From: Apibacter raozihei
GTDB lineage: Bacteria; Bacteroidota; Bacteroidia; Flavobacteriales; Weeksellaceae
Length of the DNA stretch: 64,000 nucleotides
Direction: 5' to 3'
Assembly (NCBI RefSeq): GCF_004014855.1
Contig: NZ_CP034930.1
Location: 2,151,716-2,215,715, forward strand
Shown: piece by piece, positions 61,790-64,000 of the stretch
Position numbering within the stretch: position 1 is the first letter of the stretch
How the letters are laid out: each line of letters begins with the position of its first letter
The notes under the pieces: model-generated
The model's input: the letters and a program-made list of their open reading frames with translations, nothing else
What the model was told of the DNA's origin: nothing
The model's database searches: none
Position numbers and translations under genes: made by a program

Positions 61790-62674
61790 ATGCAAGTAAA
61801 GGACTGGAAAAATACACGGATATATAAAGTAAACCATACGTTGGAGGTAAAGGAACGCTCACAAAACAAGCAGAGCCGAATTACTTTTGATATGGGTATT
61901 GGCTGCCTTTCGAAGGAAGGCAGCATTCAAAGAATTTTTACCAAAGAAAATTACCGGATAAATTCGCAGTTGCCTAACGATCATCATATTCGTTTAGTGT
62001 GTGATCTGGAGCAAGCCCTATATCCGTTGGTGATAGAAGTCAGCCCCTATGAAAATTATGAAAGAATACCCGCTTTTGGCTTATGGAAAAATGACTGGTG
62101 GAAAAAGTCGGAGGAATTTTTAAAAAATAAATATGAGGGAGACTTTGCTGAAAATTTGCGGAACCAGTACCGGGAAATGATGGAAACAGAAGAAAAACTG
62201 AAGCAGAAAATTCAGGAAGAAGCGTTCTGGCGATTGTATTTTTTAGGTATATCTGAAGAGCAAAAAGAGAAATCCTGCCGTTGGAATATACTGAAGGCCG
62301 GAACCCTGTATTTTCAGGGAGCCGTTCAAACGGAAATCAAAGAAAATGAAGTTTTTTCCCGGTATACCGGAATTCCGGAGCTCTGGGAAGATAATTTTAC
62401 GGAGAACCTTAACAGACTTTTGAAAATTAAAAAAAATACGCCTTTATTTCTTACTGCGGAAAAGTTAAATGCCGATTGTACGGTTACGGCGCATTGGGAA
62501 AAAAATACGGGAAAATTGCTTGCCAAAGCTGCAGATGTAAAAGTGTATTCTATCGATCAGGAGTATTCTTATTCAGAAAAAATAGAAATTAACTTTCATA
62601 GTATAAGTATGAGGGAAATTACGCATCCCCGCTCTTTTTCTTTTCAGCTTTCTGAAAAAGAAGAAGATATATAA
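61790..62674 (+). CDS. Unknown protein of the T6SS cargo operon
   Basis: 294 residues, soluble, no signal peptide, no recognised family. An amphipathic helical segment lies at about residues 110-155 (EEFLKNKYEGDFAENLRNQY, then EMMETEEKLKQKIQEE), flanked by beta-rich ends. It follows the candidate effector by 69 bases and precedes the DUF4280 gene by 14. In this slot an immunity protein or an effector-loading chaperone would be expected. A cytoplasmic protein would not protect against a wall-cutting enzyme, so a chaperone or adaptor is a little more likely. Confidence 0.6.
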   Translation: MQVKDWKNTRIYKVNHTLEVKERSQNKQSRITFDMGIGCLSKEGSIQRIFTKENYRINSQLPNDHHIRLVCDLEQALYPLVIEVSPYENYERIPAFGLWKNDWWKKSEEFLKNKYEGDFAENLRNQYREMMETEEKLKQKIQEEAFWRLYFLGISEEQKEKSCRWNILKAGTLYFQGAVQTEIKENEVFSRYTGIPELWEDNFTENLNRLLKIKKNTPLFLTAEKLNADCTVTAHWEKNTGKLLAKAADVKVYSIDQEYSYSEKIEINFHSISMREITHPRSFSFQLSEKEEDI

Positions 62675-62688
62675 AACAGTACATTCAT

Positions 62689-64000
62689 ATGCCAGATAAT
62701 AAATCAAAAATTACCGGAGTTATCGTAGTGGAAGGAGCGAAAATGAACTGTTCCCTGGGTAACTTATCTCAAGTGCCCCTTACGGTAAATCATAAAGAAG
62801 ATGATAAATATTTTATCAACCAGAAGAAAATAGCCACCTGGCGGGAGGAAAGCATACAACACATGAATTTTGGAACTTGCAAAAGAAGTAATCCACAGCC
62901 TGCCTGCACTCCTGATATTTCCTGGAAGGATTATTACGAAAATGCAGAATTCGGAAAACAAAAAATACTGATTGATCAATCCCGGGGGACATGTAAATAT
63001 AAAGGGACGGTAACCATAGCCCAGCATGGGCAGAAAAGCCAGCCTTCTTCCCAGCTATATAAAAAAAACAATAAAAATTCCTATGAAATTTTTATGCTCA
63101 GCCCTCAAGTGGCTGCTACCCAAGGCAAACAGCCACCTTCCGTAAGTAAAATAGATCTGGTGGTTTTACCTTCCAAGGTTATTCCTGCCAACCGGGAAGT
63201 AGCTTTTGAAATAGGCGGAGCCCTTAAAAAAATTACGCTGGTTGCTACCGTGGGTAAAAAAGATGATAAAAGCCTGGTTAGCTGGGCAGTATATCGGGGC
63301 GACGATCAAAAAAACAGGATAAAAACCTATCTGGAACACGGAAGCACGTTAAATCTGAATCTGGAAGAGCTGCCCGAAGGCAAAACCACCATTTTCGGAT
63401 ACGGAAAAACGCCTTCCGGAGATTCTACCAAAATAATTATCAACCGCAAGCACAATCAGCTGGAAGGGATTGGGGTAAGCCTGTCGGGAGTTCCTATGGA
63501 AATTGCAGGAACCGCACCTAAAAAAACTCCGGTGCTCTTTACCCCCCAATATAGCTTTCCTCTTCCTGCGAAAAAGGGTTTCCCTATTAACTGGAAAAGA
63601 AAGACTAAATGGACCATTGCGGATGACAAAGGAACGATTTTATATTCCAGCGCCTTGGGGCCATTGTCCAGCTACCCCCAGGGGCTTGTTGCTATAAGTA
63701 CCGCAGAAGAAACCTTAGTTGCCATGTTTATCAACAGCGGAAGTTATCAGGTTACCCTGGAAGATTTTACCTTTAGTTCAGTCACGCAGGTGTCAGTGAA
63801 AAAAACACAGTCGGTTACGATAAAAAACCGTACAGCCGGAGCCATCCTAAATAAAAGCGGTGACTCTTTAAAAATACGGAAAAACGGCCGTATCCATCTG
63901 GAAGCCTCCGGTATTAAATTTGATTACGGATTTGAAGGATTGGGACAAAAAGCCTACTGGCATGTACAGAAAGATAGCGGAAAAATTATTAACTTAGGAC
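62689..64000 (+). CDS. DUF4280 PAAR-like protein with C-terminal extension (partial)
   Basis: The frame runs from the ATG at 62689 to the window end without a stop (437 codons seen). Residues 1-115 match the DUF4280 PAAR-like domain: GAKMNCSLGNLSQVPLTVN, HMNFGTCKRSNPQPACTP and QKILIDQSRGTCKYKGTVTI with its conserved cysteines. Such domains cap VgrG and carry toxins. Beyond it the chain is beta-rich, with Ig-like segments (VAFEIGGALKKITLVATVGK, LNLNLEELPEGKTTIFGYGK), and continues out of view, so any C-terminal toxin domain cannot be seen. Confidence 0.85.
   Translation, partial: MPDNKSKITGVIVVEGAKMNCSLGNLSQVPLTVNHKEDDKYFINQKKIATWREESIQHMNFGTCKRSNPQPACTPDISWKDYYENAEFGKQKILIDQSRGTCKYKGTVTIAQHGQKSQPSSQLYKKNNKNSYEIFMLSPQVAATQGKQPPSVSKIDLVVLPSKVIPANREVAFEIGGALKKITLVATVGKKDDKSLVSWAVYRGDDQKNRIKTYLEHGSTLNLNLEELPEGKTTIFGYGKTPSGDSTKIIINRKHNQLEGIGVSLSGVPMEIAGTAPKKTPVLFTPQYSFPLPAKKGFPINWKRKTKWTIADDKGTILYSSALGPLSSYPQGLVAISTAEETLVAMFINSGSYQVTLEDFTFSSVTQVSVKKTQSVTIKNRTAGAILNKSGDSLKIRKNGRIHLEASGIKFDYGFEGLGQKAYWHVQKDSGKIINLG

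Noticed and set aside
1-64000. rRNA genes, CRISPR arrays, intact insertion sequences and prophage
   Set aside because: No rRNA-like sequence, no regularly spaced short repeats, no transposase or integrase gene and no phage structural genes besides the T6SS-type VgrG were seen.

Overview
The window comes from a low-GC Bacteroidota chromosome, most likely class Flavobacteriia. Evidence for this: a PorP/SprF-type type IX secretion (T9SS) protein, T9SS C-terminal sorting domains ending in FIKN, the DUF4271-hemD gene pair, TAnnTTTG promoter boxes and a scarcity of Shine-Dalgarno sites. A nitrate-reduction island together with type VI (T6SS) cargo and a very AT-rich genome recalls bee-gut Weeksellaceae such as Apibacter, but that genus assignment is inference from gene content only.

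Layout. 1-12.5 kb is mostly housekeeping: the end of a DUF937-like gene, a MATE transporter, a lipoprotein, purN-purM, DUF4271-hemD, an N-carbamoylputrescine amidase-like nitrilase, a hemG-like flavodoxin, a hemolysin III-like membrane protein, coaE, an RsmB-like RNA methyltransferase, an alpha/beta hydrolase, a PorP-like protein, idi and a YjbQ protein. 12.9-31.0 kb is a same-strand island of 21 genes. It has an Rrf2 regulator, two NarK transporters, a molybdenum nitrate-reductase-like complex (NarI-like cytochrome b, cytoplasmic Mo subunit, four-cluster ferredoxin, Tat-exported Rieske protein, small membrane protein), an almost complete molybdopterin pathway (moaA, moeA, ModE-like regulator, mobA, moaD, moeB-rhodanese, moaE, MOSC, moaC-moaB fusion), an outer-membrane porin and modABC. 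Transport, cofactor synthesis and catalysis are thus supplied by one locus; no nitrite reductase is present here.

31.3-34.9 kb is an accessory patch: a DUF262/DUF1524 restriction-like protein, a gene remnant, a double-HTH regulator and an orphan. 35-44.2 kb holds five related exported leucine-rich proteins, each with one EF-hand loop and a T9SS tail; four form a tandem array with spacers of exactly 43 bp. 44.5-50.8 kb returns to core metabolism (purB, enoyl-CoA hydratase, CDF and MATE transporters, transaldolase).

50.85-52.09 kb is a retron: a non-coding RNA with perfect 14-nt terminal repeats and a TTAGC priming motif lies directly upstream of a YADD reverse transcriptase with retron motifs, and no recognisable effector gene adjoins it. 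After an acyl-CoA dehydrogenase-type gene, a drug exporter, a C1q-like secreted protein and a copper ATPase come tRNA-Arg(CCT) and a tRNA-like fragment. From 58.75 kb to the end lies a T6SS cargo operon: VgrG, a candidate L,D-transpeptidase-type effector, an unknown protein and a DUF4280 PAAR-like protein that runs off the window.
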